Below, in pieces: positions 20,825-22,552 of a stretch of DNA of 22,552 bases (positions are counted from its first letter, which is position 1; each line of letters starts with the position of its first letter). Source of the DNA: CAYJFK01 sp964369475 (GTDB lineage Bacteria > Bacillota > Clostridia > Oscillospirales > Feifaniaceae); assembly GCA_964369475.1 (NCBI GenBank), contig CAYJFK010000039.1:1-22552 (forward strand), written 5' to 3'. Below the pieces are notes generated by a model that was not told where the DNA came from, searched no databases, and saw nothing but the letters and a program-made list of their open reading frames with translations. The position numbers and the translations under genes were made by a program.

Positions 20825-21835
20825 ATGTATTCACTGTTTGTACCGGATGAAGGGTATGTATCTAAGTATGATGTCGTGGAAACACAAAGGGGTATTAAGT
20901 TTATTAAAGACCTTTTTCAAAGAGAGCTTGCGGGCGCACTAAGCCTTGAGCGTATTTCGGCACCACTTTTTGTTAGACCCGAAAGTGGCCTTAATGACGA
21001 CTTAAACGGCATAGAGCGCCCTGTTTCTTTCGACATTAAAGCACTTGCCGCCGAAGCACAGGTAGTGCAATCTCTTGCCAAGTGGAAGCGCTTTGCTCTA
21101 AAGCAATACGGCTTTGAATCGGGAACAGGTCTTTATACAGACATGAATGCAATCAGAAGAGACGAGGATCTCGATAATATACACTCCGTTTATGTCGACC
21201 AGTGGGACTGGGAGGCAGTTATAAATAAAGATCAGCGCAACTTTGATACGCTAAAGAGTGTTGTTAATAAAATATACGCCGCAATGGTTGCAACACACAA
21301 AGCGGTAAAGGTGAAATTGCCAAAACTTACACTAACTCTCCCCGACGAGATATTCTTTTTAACAACTCAAGAGCTTGAAGACATGTACCCAGATCTTTCT
21401 ATGAAGGACAGAGAGAGCGCAATATGCAAAGAAAAGGGCGCTGTATTCCTTATGCAGATCGGCGATTTCCTAAAGTCGGGCAATAAGCACGACGGACGTG
21501 CACCAGACTATGATGATTGGGCATTAAACGGAGACATTCTCGTTTGGTACGAGCCATTTGGTGCAGCATATGAAGTTTCCTCGATGGGCATTAGAGTCGA
21601 CGAAAAATCCCTTGTAGAACAGTGCGAGAAGTCAGGCCTTGCAGATCGCCTCTCTCGCCCATATCACCAAATGCTTGTAAACAAAGAGCTTCCCTATACA
21701 ATAGGCGGCGGTATCGGCCAGTCTCGCCTTTGCATGTTAATGCTTGAGAAGATCCACATAGGCGAAGTTCAAGCTTCGGTATGGCCGGCTGATATGATGA
21801 AGGAATGCGAAGAAAAGGGAATAAGGCTACTGTAA
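20825..21835 (+). CDS. asnA: Aspartate-ammonia ligase (asparagine synthetase A)
   Basis: A 336-residue enzyme that makes asparagine from aspartate, ATP and free ammonia through an aspartyl-AMP intermediate. It has the class II aminoacyl-tRNA synthetase fold. Family sequence runs throughout: VETQRGIKFIKDLFQRELAGALSLERISAPLFV near the start, GLNDDLNGIERPVSFD, KWKRFALKQYGF, GLYTDMNAIRRDE-DLDNIHSVYVDQWDWE, and the motif-3-like GGGIGQSRLCMLMLEK (294-309) with the ATP-binding Arg. The length matches the usual value of about 330. It has a clear promoter and RBS. An HD-domain gene follows in the same direction. Confidence 0.97.
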   Translation: MYSLFVPDEGYVSKYDVVETQRGIKFIKDLFQRELAGALSLERISAPLFVRPESGLNDDLNGIERPVSFDIKALAAEAQVVQSLAKWKRFALKQYGFESGTGLYTDMNAIRRDEDLDNIHSVYVDQWDWEAVINKDQRNFDTLKSVVNKIYAAMVATHKAVKVKLPKLTLTLPDEIFFLTTQELEDMYPDLSMKDRESAICKEKGAVFLMQIGDFLKSGNKHDGRAPDYDDWALNGDILVWYEPFGAAYEVSSMGIRVDEKSLVEQCEKSGLADRLSRPYHQMLVNKELPYTIGGGIGQSRLCMLMLEKIHIGEVQASVWPADMMKECEEKGIRLL

Positions 21836-21950
21836 GTATTGCTCTATTGTAGGTAAAGGGTTCATTTAAGTTGTATGTGTAGCTTTTGTCATAGAAGAAG
21901 ACGCATTACAGCCTTTAGCTTATGTACTAAGCGTGAAGTGGGAGGGTATC

Positions 21951-22424
21951 GTGGAAAATAGACTTGAAAGTTTGAGAAAACTTCTTGATAATTTAGTTTA
22001 CAAAAATGAGCCTGACCAAGCAGTTGCATACGCTTCGCATATGTACGGAGTTTCTAAGTTTTGTTCGCTTTTGGCAAAAAAGAGGGGTTTAAACTCCGAG
22101 ATAGCCGCTATATGCGGCATGTTACACGACATAGGTTATATGGAAGTAGACGCAAACGGAGAGAACCACGCAGAAATAGGCGCAAAACGAGCGAGAACTA
22201 TTTTGAGTGAGCTCGGTAGATGCTCAGGTGATGAGATTGAAATTATTGTTTTGGCAATAGAGCGACATAGCGAAAAGCTAAAAGTACATGGCGAATATGA
22301 CGAGTTATTAAAAGATGCTGATGTAATGGATCACTCCTTTTATAATACCGCTTTACCTATTAGAGACTGTGAAGTCGAACGCTTTAACAGATTGTTAGAA
22401 GAGCTTGGAACTATACCAAATTAA
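21951..22424 (+). CDS. HD-domain phosphohydrolase-like protein
   Basis: A 157-residue single-domain HD protein with His30, the His59-Asp60 doublet in MLHDIGY, His73 in ENHAEIG, His106 in ERHSEK and Asp123 in KDADVMDH. This is the pattern of metal-dependent phosphohydrolases of the YpgQ/uncharacterised HD type that act on nucleotides or related phosphoesters. I start at GTG 21951 because GGAGG (21941-21945) lies 5 nt upstream. An in-frame GTG at 21933 would lie upstream of that RBS. There is no terminator after asnA (115 bp gap), so the two may be co-transcribed. Substrate unknown. Confidence 0.85.
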   Translation: MENRLESLRKLLDNLVYKNEPDQAVAYASHMYGVSKFCSLLAKKRGLNSEIAAICGMLHDIGYMEVDANGENHAEIGAKRARTILSELGRCSGDEIEIIVLAIERHSEKLKVHGEYDELLKDADVMDHSFYNTALPIRDCEVERFNRLLEELGTIPN

Positions 22425-22441
22425 TAAAGTTAACTTTACAC

Positions 22442-22479
22442 AGGGGCAGTGACGAAACTTCGTTTCGTCCCTGCCCCTT
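22442..22479 (+). terminator. Stem-loop after the HD-domain gene
   Basis: GGGGCAG (22443-22449) and GACGAAAC (22451-22458) pair with GTTTCGTC (22462-22469) and CTGCCCC (22471-22477), with one internal mismatch and the loop TTC. It is positioned as a terminator 18 bp after the stop, but no T-run follows, so it could instead be a repeat hairpin. Confidence 0.5.
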
Positions 22480-22485
22480 GGCGGT

Positions 22486-22552
<67 letters not shown>

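Overview
The window looks like a chromosomal segment of a host-associated, anaerobic, low-to-moderate-GC Bacillota (Clostridia). This is inferred from strong AGGAGG ribosome-binding sites, sigma-A type promoters, an extracytoplasmic flavinylated lipoprotein reductase, a choloylglycine (bile salt) hydrolase and a DivIVA-like protein. There are no rRNA or tRNA genes, no CRISPR array, and no transposase or phage genes. The right end runs into poly-G/poly-C, which looks like an assembly or sequencing artefact. The left end starts inside a dispersed repeat, so both ends are probably contig breaks.

Layout: (1) 1-4.4 kb, minus strand: a lipoprotein FMN/FAD fumarate-reductase-type oxidoreductase, then a TetR-MATE efflux operon. 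(2) 4.4-4.8 kb: a hairpin-rich intergenic patch holding an inverted copy of the repeat at the left edge and two identical 29-bp palindromes. (3) 4.8-9.3 kb: a GNAT-SnoaL fusion (minus), a bile-salt-hydrolase-family enzyme (plus), a large folded intergenic element (A), then a plus-strand run of an ATC-hydrolase-family protein, AdaA, AdaB (Ogt) and an ABM-domain protein. (4) 9.34-9.72 kb: a second kind of structured element (B) and a terminator. (5) 9.7-15.7 kb, minus: another ATC-hydrolase-family protein, a heterodimeric ABC exporter with its TetR regulator, and a DUF1848 protein with a radical-SAM-like cysteine motif. (6) 15.8-16.1 kb: element C, with the same architecture as A. (7) 16.1-18.8 kb: an N-acetylmuramoyl-L-alanine amidase (minus), divergent from a DivIVA-like coiled-coil gene followed by two paralogous small membrane proteins. 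(8) 18.8-20.6 kb, minus: MscS channel plus acetamidase/formamidase, overlapping. (9) 20.8-22.4 kb, plus: asparagine synthetase AsnA and an HD-domain protein.

Most genes are ordinary accessory and housekeeping functions: detoxifying efflux, the adaptive response to alkylation, bile acid deconjugation, amide turnover and cell-envelope work. The most unusual content is non-coding. Elements A (6819-7130) and C (15783-16098) are about 310-nt imperfect palindromes. Their corresponding stems differ in sequence but stay paired, they share short conserved internal motifs, and the apical regions of their two arms are complementary to each other. I do not recognise this as a described RNA or repeat family, and I could not search databases.
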